Assembly: GCF_036170895.1 (NCBI RefSeq)
Contig: NZ_CP108036.1
Coordinates: 3,286,001-3,350,000 of the forward strand
Origin: Streptomyces erythrochromogenes
Lineage (GTDB): Bacteria; Actinomycetota; Actinomycetes; Streptomycetales; Streptomycetaceae
Length of the DNA: 64,000 nt
Reading direction: 5' to 3'
Made by a program: the position numbers and the translations under genes. This document shows, one piece after another, positions 9,183 to 18,039 of the stretch. Position 1 is the stretch's first letter. Every line of letters starts with the position of its first letter. A model generated the notes under the pieces. It was not told the origin of the DNA, did no database searches, and saw only the letters and a list, made by a program, of their open reading frames with translations.

Positions 9183-12100
9183 ATGCGGGACAGCCATCGT
9201 GGTGAGGCCGAGCGTCTGTTGGAGCGGGCCGTGGACGAGGCGGTCCGGCGGGGGGCGGGCTCGGCGGATGCCGCGGGCGGGGCGGTGGTGGACAGGGCGG
9301 CGCTGCTGGCGCGCGGCAGGGAGGCACTGGACGCGCTCGCCGCGAGTGCGGCGCCCGAGTACGAGTCGTACGTGCGGGCGTTGGACGAGGCGGCGGCCGG
9401 GGACCAGTCGCTGGGTGAGGCGTTCCGGCGGGGGAACACGTCGACGGCGGTGCTGGTGACCGCGGTCGCGGCGGCCGCGGCCGTCGGGGCGGACCTGTCG
9501 CTGGGTGTCGCGGCGGGTACGGCGCTGACGACGGGCGCCGTCGTCGGGATCGCGGGGGCGGTGGCGACGGTGGCGAAGGTGACGGCGCTGCACGTGCCGG
9601 CCGCGAACCGGCGGGCCGGGGAGCTGGGCCGGCCGGGCGGGGCGGAGCAGTTGAAGCTGCAGTGGCTGTCGGCGCTGGAGGTGCGCGGGATACGTCCGTT
9701 CCTGGAGCAGCAGCGTGCGGTGGCGGCTGCGGCGCGGGCGCCGCGGCCGGTGGCGCTGTCGTCGGCGCGGACGGCGGGGCAGTTGCGGGGGGCGGACCGC
9801 AGTGCGGAGGCCCGGCGGCGCAGTGCGCTGGAGCAGTCGTTCGGGCAGTTGCCGGATGTGGCGGACCGGTTCGCGGGGCGGCGGGCGGAGCTGACGCGGA
9901 TCGCGCAGTGGGTGCAGGCGGCGCGGGCGAGTACGGAGACGCGCCCGGTGGTCGTGGTGTTGCACGGGGAACCGGGGGTGGGGCGGACGGCGCTGGCGTT
10001 GCGGGCGGCGCATGCGCTGCGGGACCAGTTCCGGGGTGCGTGTGTGGTGGACATGCGGGGTGGTTCGCCGAGCGGGGAGCCGGGCGAGGCGCCGCTGTCG
10101 ACGCGGGAGGCGCTGTTGCACCTGATGAACCGGCTGGGTGCGCCGCGGGAGCAGTTGTTGTTCCGGGAGGGTGCTTCGGCGGAGCAGCAGGTGAGGCGGT
10201 TGGGCGAGTTGTACCACCAGCACTTGCGGGGGTTGCCGGTGACGGTGCTGCTCGATGATGCGGTGGATGCGGCGCAGGTGCGGATGCTGGTGCCGGAGCG
10301 TTCGGAGAGTCTGGTGCTGGTGACGGCGCGGGAGCCGTTGGAGCTGCCGGGGGATCTGGCGGCGTGGGTCCATCAGCTGCCGGTGGAGCGGCTGGACGGG
10401 GATGAGGCGGCGGAGCTGGTGCGGGCGGCGGCGCCGGAGTCGGTGGCTGGTGAGGGGGCCGCGGCCGGGGTGGCTGCGGTGGTGGGGGTGAGTGGCGGGT
10501 TGCCGCTCGCTCTGCGGATGCTGGCTCCACTGGTGGGTGCGGGTGTGGGGGCTCCCGCCGGTGAGGGGGTCGGGGCCGGGACCGGGGCCGGGGTGCATCC
10601 GGTGGAGGCGGCGCTGCGGGCGGCGGATGCCCGGTTGGCCGAGCCGGCCCGGCTGCTGCTGCGGCGGTTGCCGCTGGCGGGGCGGGCCTCGCTGGGTGGT
10701 GCGGCGGCGGCCGCGCTGGCCGACGTACCGGAGCAGGCGGCGTTGCGGACGCTGGAGGAGTTGTGGGAGGCGGGGCTGATCGAGCGGGTCCGGGGCCAGC
10801 GGTTCCGGATGCATGACGCGGTGCGTGCGTACGCGGCGGCGCGGCTGGCGTCGGACGAGGACCGGGCGCAGGCGGTGGCGGCGCACGAGCGGCTGATCCG
10901 GAACTATGCGCAGCTGGCGGACTCGGTGATCCGGATGGTCGACGGGAAGATGTCGACGCGGGCGAACCAGTTCGGCGGGCATGGTTTCGTCTCGCTGGAT
11001 GCGGCGCTGCGGTGGCTGGACGACGAGTCGAGTTTCATCACGGCGGCGCTGCGGCATTCGGAGGGGGTGGACCAGCAGGCGGTGCTGGATCTGCTGGGGG
11101 CGTTGTGCGACTTCTGTCTGCTGCGCGGGGACCTGTACCGGCTGGGTGAGATCGACGAGCTCACGCAGGCGGTGGCGGCGGGTCGGCAGGGCCAGGAGGG
11201 GCAGCAGGGGCGGCTGGTGCGGTCGGTGCAGTGGCGTACGGGTATCGCGGCGCGGCAGCTGGGTGAGCTGGACAAGGCGCGGACGACGCTGACGTCGGTG
11301 GTGGACCAGTACATGGAGGCCCATCAGGAGGCGGGGGCGGCGATGGCGCTGGTGTCGCTCGGGATCACGCTGCACCATCAGGGCAATCTGCCGGAGGCGG
11401 CGGTGCGCATCCGTGAGGCGCTGGTGCTGCAGGAGCCGGCGGAGCTGGCGGGTGACCGGGCGTGGGGTCTGCACGCGCTGGCGGCGGTGGAGCGGGATCT
11501 GGCGCATCTGGCGGAGGCGACGCGGCTGCTGGAGACGTCGCTGGCGTTGCACCGGGAGAGCGAGAGCGTGCACGGGGAGGCGTGGGCGCATTTCCAGCTG
11601 GGGCAGGTGCACCTGCGGTTCGGTGAGGTGGAGCAGGCGGAGAAGGAGTTGGACCTGGCGTTGCAGTTGTACGGGCGGACGCGGGACGACCGCGGCGAGG
11701 CCTGGGCGCTGACGCAGCTGGGGCGGGCGCGGGTGGTGGACGGGGATCCGGGGCCGGCGGTGGAGCGGCTGCGGGAGGCGCTTGCGCGGCATCGGGAGGC
11801 GGAGGACGCGCGCGGGGAGGCGTGGACGCAGTACTACCTGGGGCAGGCGCTGGAGGTGAGCGGCGAGCGGGACCAGGCGGTGCGGGAGCTGGAGCGGGCG
11901 CGGACGATGTTCTCGCGGATGCGGGACGTGTACGGGTTGGCGCACGCCCGGCACCATTCGGGTCGGGTGACGCGGGACCAGCGGGCGGCGCAGACGGGGA
12001 ACCTGAAGAATTCGGGTTTCGCCCGGCAGTTGCTGGTGGATGCGCGGGCGGATTTCCAGCGGATCGGGCTGGCGCACGGTGAGGCGTGGACGTGCCTGGA

Positions 12101-12467
12101 GCTGGCGGTGGTGGACGCGGGCAACGGGCGGTTGTCGCAGGCGCTGGGGTTGTGCGAGGAGGCGGTGCGGCTGTTCATCTCGTACGGGGACCGGCGCGGG
12201 GAGGACTGGGCGCGGTTCCTGCGGTGCACGCTGTTGCCGTACGTGGGTCTGGCGGGGCCGGGGGTTCCGGAGGAGGCGCGGGTGGAGCTGGTGCGGCTGG
12301 TGGAGGCGCCGCATGCGGCGCGTGACGGCCGGCTGGTGGACTGTCTGGAGACGTACGGGGTGATCCTGGGCCGGGGTGTGGATCCGGCGGAGGGCTGGCA
12401 GGCGTGGCGGCTGGGTCTGGTGCCGAACCTGCACTCGCGGGAGGTCATGGGGGTGCCGCGGGGGTGA
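9183..12467 (+). CDS. Membrane-anchored STAND (NB-ARC-like) NTPase with TPR repeats
   Basis: The protein has 1094 residues. GAGGGGG ends at 9176, directly before an ATG at 9177, so the ATG at 9183 (6-nt spacing) is the better start. Residues about 87-135 are two hydrophobic segments, so it may sit in the membrane. An NB-ARC/STAND module follows: P-loop GEPGVGRT (about 262-269, with Arg replacing the usual Walker A Lys), LLDDAV as Walker B, and [12 protein letters not shown] as the GLPLA motif. A winged-helix-like region ends near 560 and at least six TPRs fill 620-1000. There is no DNA-binding domain. Such proteins act as signal-gated switches; the trigger is unknown. Codons are strongly G-ending, unlike the C-ending neighbours. 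Confidence 0.85.
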   Translation: MRDSHRGEAERLLERAVDEAVRRGAGSADAAGGAVVDRAALLARGREALDALAASAAPEYESYVRALDEAAAGDQSLGEAFRRGNTSTAVLVTAVAAAAAVGADLSLGVAAGTALTTGAVVGIAGAVATVAKVTALHVPAANRRAGELGRPGGAEQLKLQWLSALEVRGIRPFLEQQRAVAAAARAPRPVALSSARTAGQLRGADRSAEARRRSALEQSFGQLPDVADRFAGRRAELTRIAQWVQAARASTETRPVVVVLHGEPGVGRTALALRAAHALRDQFRGACVVDMRGGSPSGEPGEAPLSTREALLHLMNRLGAPREQLLFREGASAEQQVRRLGELYHQHLRGLPVTVLLDDAVDAAQVRMLVPERSESLVLVTAREPLELPGDLAAWVHQLPVERLDGDEAAELVRAAAPESVAGEGAAAGVAAVVGVSGGLPLALRMLAPLVGAGVGAPAGEGVGAGTGAGVHPVEAALRAADARLAEPARLLLRRLPLAGRASLGGAAAAALADVPEQAALRTLEELWEAGLIERVRGQRFRMHDAVRAYAAARLASDEDRAQAVAAHERLIRNYAQLADSVIRMVDGKMSTRANQFGGHGFVSLDAALRWLDDESSFITAALRHSEGVDQQAVLDLLGALCDFCLLRGDLYRLGEIDELTQAVAAGRQGQEGQQGRLVRSVQWRTGIAARQLGELDKARTTLTSVVDQYMEAHQEAGAAMALVSLGITLHHQGNLPEAAVRIREALVLQEPAELAGDRAWGLHALAAVERDLAHLAEATRLLETSLALHRESESVHGEAWAHFQLGQVHLRFGEVEQAEKELDLALQLYGRTRDDRGEAWALTQLGRARVVDGDPGPAVERLREALARHREAEDARGEAWTQYYLGQALEVSGERDQAVRELERARTMFSRMRDVYGLAHARHHSGRVTRDQRAAQTGNLKNSGFARQLLVDARADFQRIGLAHGEAWTCLELAVVDAGNGRLSQALGLCEEAVRLFISYGDRRGEDWARFLRCTLLPYVGLAGPGVPEEARVELVRLVEAPHAARDGRLVDCLETYGVILGRGVDPAEGWQAWRLGLVPNLHSREVMGVPRG

Positions 12468-12632
12468 GCGGTCCGGCCGGGCCGGCCCGGGGCGCAGCCC
12501 TCGCCCCGCCCCCGGCGCCCCCAGGGCGGCGGTCGCGGCTCAGGGCTCGCACCGCCCCGGTGGCGGCACGGTCCGGCCGGCGGGGTGGCGGAGGCTCGGC
12601 GGCTGCGGCTGTACGACCGGGCGGCGGGCATA

Positions 12633-12886
12633 GGTCGCTGGGCCCGGGCGGCGGCCGGACGGGTCGCAAGGCTCGGCCGTTGCTGGCACCGGGCGACGGC
12701 CGGCGGGGCCGCGGGGTCGGCCGGCGTGACCGCCGGGGCTCGCCGGCCACGGCTGCACGGCGGAGCCGGCCGGCCGGGTGGCAGGGTCCGGGCGGCGGCC
12801 TGCGGGACCGAGAGACTCGGCCGGCCGTCGCGGCCGCGTGGCGGCGGCCGGCGGGGTCGCTGGGTCCGGGCGGCGGCCGGACGGGT
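12633..12886. repeat. 32-bp direct repeat, copies 222 bp apart
   Basis: Positions 12633-12664 and 12855-12886 match over 32 bp with one C/T difference. The core is CGGGCGGCGGCCGGACGGGT. A third, shorter relative starts near 12784. The copies suggest local duplication inside this non-coding stretch. Confidence 0.75.
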
Positions 12887-12987
12887 TCGGCCGGACGTGG
12901 CGGCGCCGGGGGCCGCGTGGTCCGGCCTCGGGGGCCGCGGCCCCGGCTGGCGTCCCGTGCGGGCAGGGGGGTGCGCCCATGCGCGAT

Positions 12988-13017
12988 CGCCGCCCCACCG
13001 TCGTGGGCGGGGCGGCG
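12988..13017 (-). terminator. Probable terminator of the mca operon
   Basis: CGCCGCCCC (12988-12996) pairs with GGGGCGGCG (13009-13017), with further CCAC/GTGG pairing inside. It lies 65 bp past the stop of the small membrane protein gene on the minus strand. It has no strong T-run, which is usual for this GC content. Confidence 0.45.
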
Positions 13018-13081
13018 TACTCGGGGGCGGCTCGTGGCCGGTGTCGCGGGCCGGGGAGGGCCGCCCGGACCTGCGGGCGCC

Positions 13082-13309
13082 CTACGCGGTCGGCTTGGCC
13101 GCGGGGGTGGCGGTGGGGGCCGGTTCGGGGGCCTCTTCGAAGTCGACCCGGCCCATGTGCCGGTTCATGGACTTCATCAGGGCCCACACGCCGATTGCGA
13201 GGGCCGCGAACACGAGGAAGCCCAGGATGCCGGGCGTCACCTTGTTCTTGTCGAAGGTGTCACCCGCCAGGGGAAGGAGCTGGGTCAGTGCTGCCTGCGT
13301 AGCGCTCAT
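13082..13309 (-). CDS. Small single-span membrane protein downstream of mca
   Basis: The protein has 75 residues. One transmembrane helix (about 28-46, GILGFLVFAALAIGVWALM) is followed by a basic stretch and an acidic, Pro/Ala/Thr-rich tail. The start codon lies 2 bp after the mca stop, so the two are almost certainly co-translated. I recall a similar small protein beside mca in other Streptomyces, but its function is unknown. The fixed pairing suggests a link with mycothiol-dependent detoxification or its membrane export step, which is inference. Confidence 0.85.
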   Translation of the reverse strand: MSATQAALTQLLPLAGDTFDKNKVTPGILGFLVFAALAIGVWALMKSMNRHMGRVDFEEAPEPAPTATPAAKPTA

Positions 13310-13311
13310 AG

Positions 13312-14193
13312 CTACGCATTCTCCCGGATGCCCGCGAAGAGGTCGGACTCGGGGAGGGAGGTGTCGACGAGCGACTTCGCGAGCTCGTACTCCTCGGTGG
13401 GCCAGACCTCCTTCTGGACCTCCATGGGGACGCGGAACCAGCCGCCGTCCGGGTCGATCTGGGTGGCGTGCGCGATGAGGGCCTTGTCGCGGATCTCGAA
13501 GAAGTCCGCGCAGGGGATGTGGGTGGTGAGGGTCCGCTCCTTGCGCTCGAACTCCTTCCACCGCTCCAGCCACTCGCCGTAGGGGGAGTCCAGGCCGCGG
13601 GAGAGCATCGCCTCGTGCAGGGCGATGGTGCGCGGCTTGTTGAAGCCCTGGTTGTAGTACAGCTTCTGCGGCTGGTGGGCGGGGCCGTACTCGGCCTCGG
13701 GGTACTTCTCGGTGTCGGCCGCTCCGTCGAAGGCCACCATCGAGATGGTGTGGGTCATGATGTGGTCGGGGTGCGGGTAGCCGCCGTTCTCGTCGTACGT
13801 GGTGACGACCTGCGGCTTGAACGCGCGGATCTTCTTGACGAGCTCGCCTGCGGCCTCGTGGACGTCCGCGAGGGCGAAGCAGCCTTCGGGGAGCGGGGGC
13901 AGCGGGTCGCCCTCGGGGAGGCCGGAGTCGACGTAGCCGAGCCATTCCTGCTCGACGCCGAGGATCTGGCGGGCCTCCTCCATCTCCTTGGCGCGGACCT
14001 CGTGGATGTTCTCCTCGATGTACTTGTCGCCCTGGAGCTTGGGGTTCAGTACGGAGCCCCGTTCGCCGCCCGTGCAGGTCACGACCATGACGGGGACCCC
14101 TTCGGACACGTACTTTGCCATCGTGGCCGCGCCCTTGCTCGACTCGTCGTCGGGGTGGGCGTGGACGGCCATCAGTCGAAGCTGCTCGGTCAA
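13312..14193 (-). CDS. mca: Mycothiol S-conjugate amidase Mca
   Basis: The protein has 293 residues. It cleaves mycothiol conjugates of toxins to mercapturic acids and glucosamine-inositol in the cytosol. The LmbE/PIG-L fold is clear from VHAHPDDES (zinc ligands His13 and Asp16, numbering as in MshB) and YPHPDHIMTH (third ligand). I chose the TTG at 14193 because AGAGGA lies 8 nt upstream and the product then starts TEQLRLMAVHAHPDD as in the family. A GTG at 14223 would add ten residues but falls almost on the predicted transcription start. A sigma-R-like promoter precedes it, which fits the known thiol-stress control of mycothiol genes. Confidence 0.95.
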   Translation of the reverse strand: MTEQLRLMAVHAHPDDESSKGAATMAKYVSEGVPVMVVTCTGGERGSVLNPKLQGDKYIEENIHEVRAKEMEEARQILGVEQEWLGYVDSGLPEGDPLPPLPEGCFALADVHEAAGELVKKIRAFKPQVVTTYDENGGYPHPDHIMTHTISMVAFDGAADTEKYPEAEYGPAHQPQKLYYNQGFNKPRTIALHEAMLSRGLDSPYGEWLERWKEFERKERTLTTHIPCADFFEIRDKALIAHATQIDPDGGWFRVPMEVQKEVWPTEEYELAKSLVDTSLPESDLFAGIRENA

Positions 14194-14237
14194 AACAGGA
14201 TCCTCTGCGATTCGGCGCGACACTCGGCTTCTATAGT

Positions 14238-14263
14238 GACCGAACTGGGGGACGGAAAATTCC
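14238..14263 (-). promoter_or_regulatory. Sigma-R-type promoter of mca
   Basis: Read on the minus strand, GGAAT (14263-14259) is followed by 18 nt and GTC (14240-14238). The sigma-R consensus is GGAAT-N18-GTT, so only the last base differs. mca is, as I recall, a sigma-R target in S. coelicolor. Transcription would begin near 14230, leaving a short leader with the AGAGGA ribosome site. Confidence 0.7.
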
Positions 14264-14300
14264 AGGGATGACCCACCCTCCCCAGCGAGAGGAAAAGATC

Positions 14301-14714
14301 ATGAGCGCGGTGCGCGAGGGACTGCCCGAGGGCCGGTACGGCCGGTCGGCGGACGAGCGTGCGGACCGGAAGCTCAAGATCATCGGGGCGGCGATGGGTG
14401 CCGTGCTGCTGGGCGTGATCGGCTGGATCGGCTGGGACTACGTCGCGGGCCGGAGCGTGAGCGCCGAGGTGATCAAGTTCCAGGTGATTTCGGACACCGA
14501 GGTGAAGGTGCACCTTGAGGTCCGCAAGGACGCGTCGGTCACCGGTGTGTGCACCATGGTCTCGCAGGACGAGCAGCACGCCGAGGTGGGCCGCGCCGAT
14601 TTCACCTTCGCCCAACCCCGGTCGCGGGTCGACGAGGTCGTGTCGGTGAAGACCACCGGCCGGGCCACCATGATCGAGCTGGTCGGCTGCCAGCCCGCGG
14701 GGTCCGCCGGCTGA
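14301..14714 (+). CDS. DUF4307 single-span membrane protein
   Basis: The protein has 137 residues. A charged cytoplasmic start (PEGRYGRSADERADRKLK) leads into one transmembrane helix (about 33-53), then an extracytoplasmic beta-rich domain resembling DUF4307. It ends with two Cys (VTGVCTMVS and LVGCQPAG) that could form a disulfide. AGAGGA lies 8 nt before ATG 14301; an upstream ATG at 14268 has no good ribosome site. It is divergent from mca and just upstream of greA. Function is unknown. Confidence 0.85.
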   Translation: MSAVREGLPEGRYGRSADERADRKLKIIGAAMGAVLLGVIGWIGWDYVAGRSVSAEVIKFQVISDTEVKVHLEVRKDASVTGVCTMVSQDEQHAEVGRADFTFAQPRSRVDEVVSVKTTGRATMIELVGCQPAGSAG

Positions 14715-14894
14715 GACGCCCGGCCGAGGCGCTCCGCGGAGGCACTCTGGCAAGGCGTTCCGCCGAGGCTTGGAATGCGGCCCGCGGGGCAATGGCCCTC
14801 TGGGGTCCTCCCCCTTTTCTTCCCGAATTGTTAGGCTCGTGGTTTCGTCCGCCGCTGGCGGCCTTGTAGTCCCCTGTACCGACGAGGAGCACCC

Positions 14895-15392
14895 GTGACC
14901 CAGACGAGCGAGAGCGTCACCTGGCTGACCCAGGCGGCGTACGACCAGCTGAAGGCGGAGCTGGACTACCTCTCTGGTCCCGCCCGCACGGAGATCGCAG
15001 CGAAGATCGCAGCCGCCCGCGAGGAGGGCGACCTGCGCGAGAACGGCGGGTACCACGCGGCCAAGGAGGAGCAGGGCAAGCAGGAGCTCCGGGTCCGCCA
15101 GCTCACGCAGCTCCTGGAGAACGCCAAGGTCGGGACCGCGCCCGCGTCCGACGGTGTGGTGGCGCCGGGCACCCTCGTGAAGATCGCCTTCGACGGCGAC
15201 GAGGACGACACGATGGAGTTCCTGCTGGCGTCGCGCGAGTACGCGTCCGCGGACTTCGAGACGTACTCCCCGCAGTCCCCGCTGGGCACCGGAGTGCTGG
15301 GCAAGTCGATCGGCGAGGACGCCGAGTACGAGCTGCCGAACGGCAAGAAGGCCTCGGTCAAGATCCTGGACGTCAAGCCCTTCACCGGCTGA
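14895..15392 (+). CDS. greA: Transcription elongation factor GreA
   Basis: The protein has 165 residues, starting at a GTG 5 nt after GAGGAGC. GreA enters the RNA polymerase secondary channel and stimulates cleavage of backtracked RNA. The N-terminal coiled coil has the acidic tip EEGDLRENGGYHAAKEEQ (about 36-53), with Asp and Glu in the catalytic positions. The C-terminal FKBP-like domain (about 85-165) contains GTGVLGKSIGEDAEYELPNG. The length is normal. It appears monocistronic, closed by a strong hairpin at 15420. Confidence 0.96.
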   Translation: MTQTSESVTWLTQAAYDQLKAELDYLSGPARTEIAAKIAAAREEGDLRENGGYHAAKEEQGKQELRVRQLTQLLENAKVGTAPASDGVVAPGTLVKIAFDGDEDDTMEFLLASREYASADFETYSPQSPLGTGVLGKSIGEDAEYELPNGKKASVKILDVKPFTG

Positions 15393-15419
15393 TCACCCCC
15401 GATCACCCTTGGTTCACCT

Positions 15420-15455
15420 GTGATGCCCCGGCCGGTTCTCCGGCCGGGGCATCAC
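15420..15455 (+). terminator. greA terminator overlapping a tandem repeat
   Basis: A 16-bp perfect stem with a TTCT loop begins 28 nt after the greA stop. Its left arm GTGATGCCCCGGCCGG pairs with CCGGCCGGGGCATCAC. The right arm runs into the first unit of the 16-bp tandem repeat that follows, so the TGATGCCCC part of the left arm can alternatively pair with each later GGGGCATCA. Confidence 0.85.
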
Positions 15456-15524
15456 GCGTACGGGGCATCACGCGTACGGGGCATCACGCGTACGGGGCAT
15501 CACGCGTACGGGCGCCACGCGTGC
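15446..15524. repeat. Tandem 16-bp repeat, four perfect copies plus one degenerate
   Basis: GGGGCATCACGCGTAC is repeated head-to-tail at 15446, 15462, 15478 and 15494, and a diverged fifth copy ends at 15524. Each unit contains the palindrome ACGCGT and a copy of the right arm of the greA terminator. Variable copy number by replication slippage is likely. Confidence 0.92.
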
Positions 15525-15549
15525 GGGGCCCGTACGGTCGGGCAGGGGC

Positions 15550-15866
15550 CTACGCGCTCGCCGAGCGGTACTTGCGGACCGAGAGGGTCCGGAAGACCAC
15601 GATGATCAGTAGTGACCAGAGGACGGACGCCGTGACCGGGTGCTGCATGGGCCAGGCGTCCGGGACTCGATGCCGGCGACGACGGCCTTGCCGCTGTCGG
15701 GGCACAGGAGGGTGGTCAGGACGCGTACGGTCGTGGTCTTGCCCGCGCCGTTCGGGCCGAGCAGACCCAGGACGGTGCCTTCGGGGACGTCGAGGTCGAC
15801 ACCGTCCAGAGCCCGTACGTCGCCGAAGGTCTTGACCAGACCCTCGGCCTGGATGGCACCTGGCAT
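15550..15866 (-). pseudogene. Deletion scar of a DrrA-DrrB ABC exporter
   Basis: From ATG 15866 (GGGGAGA 7 nt upstream) about 67 residues are a clear DrrA-type ABC ATPase start, with Walker A GLLGPNGAGKTTTVRVL. At about 15655-15680 the ATPase frame stops matching. The other frame then reads AWPMQHPVTASVLWSLLIIV and FRTLSVRKYRSASA to a TAG at 15550, the typical C-terminus of the DrrB/ABC-2 permease. A single deletion of about 1.6 kb has joined the front of the ATPase to the back of the permease, out of frame. Signature motif, Walker B and most membrane helices are gone, so the remnant cannot transport. Confidence 0.88.
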
Positions 15867-16003
15867 ATGGATTCTCCCCATGCGAATCGGGCCAGTGGGG
15901 TCGAGCGATTCAGGACATTTCTGCGCAAATCCTATGGGGGCAGGGCAGGCCCCGCTCGGCCGAACGGGTGGTGCGGGGGCTGGGGGGCTGGTCCGCCGAT
16001 CCG

Positions 16004-17236
16004 CTAGCCCATCACCTTGTATCCCGCGCCGTGCAGCGTCCGCGCGACCTCCGCGCAGTGCTCCGGCCCCTTGGTCTCCAGGTGCAGTTCCACCTCCACC
16101 TCCGTGAGCCCCAGCCGCGGGTCGGTCCGTACGTGGCTCACGTCCAACACGTTCGCATCGACCACTGACAACACCCCCAGGAGCCCGGCCAGCGCCCCGG
16201 GCCGGTCCGCCACGCGCAGCCGCAGGGACAGGTACCGGCCCGCCGCCGCCATGCCGTGCCGCAGGATCCGCTGGAGCAGGAGCGGGTCGACGTTGCCGCC
16301 GGACAGCACGGCCACGACCGGGCCCGCGCCGTACAGCTCGGGCTCGCTCAGCAGGGCCGCCACCGTACTGCACCCGGCCGGCTCGACGACGAGTTTCGCC
16401 CGTTCCAGGCACAGCAGCAGGGCGCTGGAGAGGGCGTCCTCGGACACGGTGCGCACGTCGTCGAGGAGCTCGCCGATGATCCTGAAGGGAACGTCGCCGG
16501 GGCGGCCCACCTTGATGCCGTCGGCCATCGTGTTCGGGTCGTCGATCGAGACCGGGTGGCCGGCCTTGAGGGAGGGCGGGTACGCGGCCGCGCCCGCCGC
16601 CTGCACCCCGACGACCCGCACGTCGGGCCGCAGCGCCTTCACGGCGACGGCCACCCCGGCGGCGAGCCCGCCGCCGCCGATGCCGACGAGGATGGTGCGC
16701 ACCTCCGGGCACTGCTCCAGGATCTCCAGGCCCACCGTGCCCTGGCCGGCGATGATGTCGCGGTGGTCGAAGGGGTGGATGAACACCGCGCCCGTGCGGT
16801 CGGCGTACTCCTGGGCCGCGGCGAGGGTCTCGTCGACGACCTGGCCGTGCATGCGTACGTCGGCCCCGTACTCCTGGGTCGCGGCGACCTTCGGCAGCGG
16901 CGCCCCGACCGGCATGAACACGGTGGAGCGGACGCCGAGGAGCGAGGAGGCCAGTGCCACGCCCTGGGCGTGGTTGCCGGCGCTGGCGGCCACGACGCCG
17001 GCGGCGCGCTGCTCGGGGCGCAGGCCCGCGATGCGCACGTAGGCTCCGCGGAGCTTGAAGGATCCGGTGCGCTGGAGGTTCTCGCACTTGAAGTGGACGG
17101 GCGAGCCGGTGAGCGCGGAGAGGTGCCTGCTGCCTTCCATCGGCGTGACCCGGGAGACGCCGGAGAGCATCTTCTGGGCCCCCCGGACGTCGTCGAGGAT
17201 GACCTGGGGAACGGGCTGGGGCACGCGGTAGTTCAT
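16004..17236 (-). CDS. ilvA: Threonine ammonia-lyase (threonine dehydratase)
   Basis: The protein has 410 residues. It converts threonine to 2-oxobutyrate, the entry to isoleucine synthesis or threonine catabolism. PLP Lys61 lies in RTGSFKLRGAY, the phosphate-binding loop is GGGGLAAG, and ASAGNHAQGVA is the substrate loop. Residues about 330-410 form one ACT-like domain (LRLRVADRPGALAGLLGVL), the single-ACT form rather than the two-domain E. coli IlvA. The frame stays open to 17647, but the family start is the ATG at 17236. No clear ribosome site is visible, so the message may be leaderless. Confidence 0.93.
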   Translation of the reverse strand: MNYRVPQPVPQVILDDVRGAQKMLSGVSRVTPMEGSRHLSALTGSPVHFKCENLQRTGSFKLRGAYVRIAGLRPEQRAAGVVAASAGNHAQGVALASSLLGVRSTVFMPVGAPLPKVAATQEYGADVRMHGQVVDETLAAAQEYADRTGAVFIHPFDHRDIIAGQGTVGLEILEQCPEVRTILVGIGGGGLAAGVAVAVKALRPDVRVVGVQAAGAAAYPPSLKAGHPVSIDDPNTMADGIKVGRPGDVPFRIIGELLDDVRTVSEDALSSALLLCLERAKLVVEPAGCSTVAALLSEPELYGAGPVVAVLSGGNVDPLLLQRILRHGMAAAGRYLSLRLRVADRPGALAGLLGVLSVVDANVLDVSHVRTDPRLGLTEVEVELHLETKGPEHCAEVARTLHGAGYKVMG

Positions 17237-17498
17237 GCCGTCAGTCTTGCAGCCCGGGCGCGGCCCGGCGCGGAGCGTCCGCAGGGGCTGCGGGAGGGTC
17301 TGGGCGGGCCCCGGAGCGGATGTCGGGGCAGGGTCGGGGCAGAGTCGGGGCAGGGTCGAAATCTCGCCATGCGGGACACCGGCGGGACGGGCGTCCCGGC
17401 GGGCCGTACCAGTTCTCGTACGAGGCGTACGAGCCGCGGCAGGGCCGCGTACTCTGTCCCCCATCCTTGTCGGACCCACGCGAAGAGAGCCCACGGCC

Positions 17499-18020
17499 AT
17501 GCCTTCCTCCCCGGCCAATTCCGATCTGCCCGTGCAGGCCGAAGCGCCCGCCGGAGCCGGTCTCCTCGACGCGCTCCAGCACCAGGTGGCGGTCTTCGCC
17601 CGGCGCGCCGAGCAGACCCGTCTGGGCGGCGTGGGCCAGGCCCGCAACTCGATGGACCGCGCGGCCTACCTGTTGCTCAACCGGCTCGACCTGGAAGGCC
17701 CGATGGGCGTCAAGGCGCTCGCCGGAGGCATGGGGATCGACTCCTCGACGGTGACCCGGCAGGTCGCGCCGCTGGTCGACGGCGGTCTGGTCAAGCGGAC
17801 CTCGCACCCGGAGGACGGGCGGGCCGTGGTCCTCGCGCTGTCCCCGCGGGGGCTGGCGCGGCTGGAGGAGGTGCGCTCCTCGCGGCGCGAGCTCATGGCG
17901 CGCGTGACGGAGGGCTGGAGCGAGGACGAGCGCGAGTCCTTCACGGGGCTGCTGACGCGCTTCAACCTGTCGCTGTCGGAGCTGATGGCGGCCGTGGCCG
18001 AAGCCGGTCCGGCCTCCTGA
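17499..18020 (+). CDS. MarR-family transcriptional regulator
   Basis: The protein has 173 residues from ATG 17499 (AAGAGAG upstream). The winged helix spans about 60-130: GPMGVKALAGGMGIDSSTVT is the helix-turn-helix and HPEDGRAVVLALSPRG the wing. The terminal helices form the dimer interface. It is divergent from ilvA. A ligand is not predictable. The frame extends upstream to 17235 but has no start with a ribosome site there. Confidence 0.92.
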   Translation: MPSSPANSDLPVQAEAPAGAGLLDALQHQVAVFARRAEQTRLGGVGQARNSMDRAAYLLLNRLDLEGPMGVKALAGGMGIDSSTVTRQVAPLVDGGLVKRTSHPEDGRAVVLALSPRGLARLEEVRSSRRELMARVTEGWSEDERESFTGLLTRFNLSLSELMAAVAEAGPAS

Positions 18021-18039
18021 GCGGAGTCCGTCCGTCCTA

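Larger units (their letters stand above)
12468..13081. other. 614-bp extremely GC-rich intergenic stretch with degenerate repeats
   Basis: No convincing gene was found on either strand. All long frames here are Gly/Arg/Ala/Pro-rich by-products of about 80% GC composition and have no ribosome site. The stretch is built from variations on GGCGGCCGG, GGTCCGGGCGGC and GGCTCGGCC, some in clear direct repeat. The end next to 13081 contains a hairpin suitable as terminator for the minus-strand genes that follow. Confidence 0.6.

Noticed and set aside
9102..12434. A 1110-codon minus-strand frame
   Set aside because: It is the complement of the STAND/TPR gene and consists of Arg/Pro/Gln/His repeats. 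The plus strand has Walker, GLPLA and TPR motifs.
12404..13582. Long frames in the GC-rich spacer
   Set aside because: No start with a ribosome site, composition only Gly/Arg/Ala/Pro, and overlap into the mca operon.
15446..15524. CRISPR array
   Set aside because: The 16-bp units are directly adjacent without spacers, so this is a simple tandem repeat.
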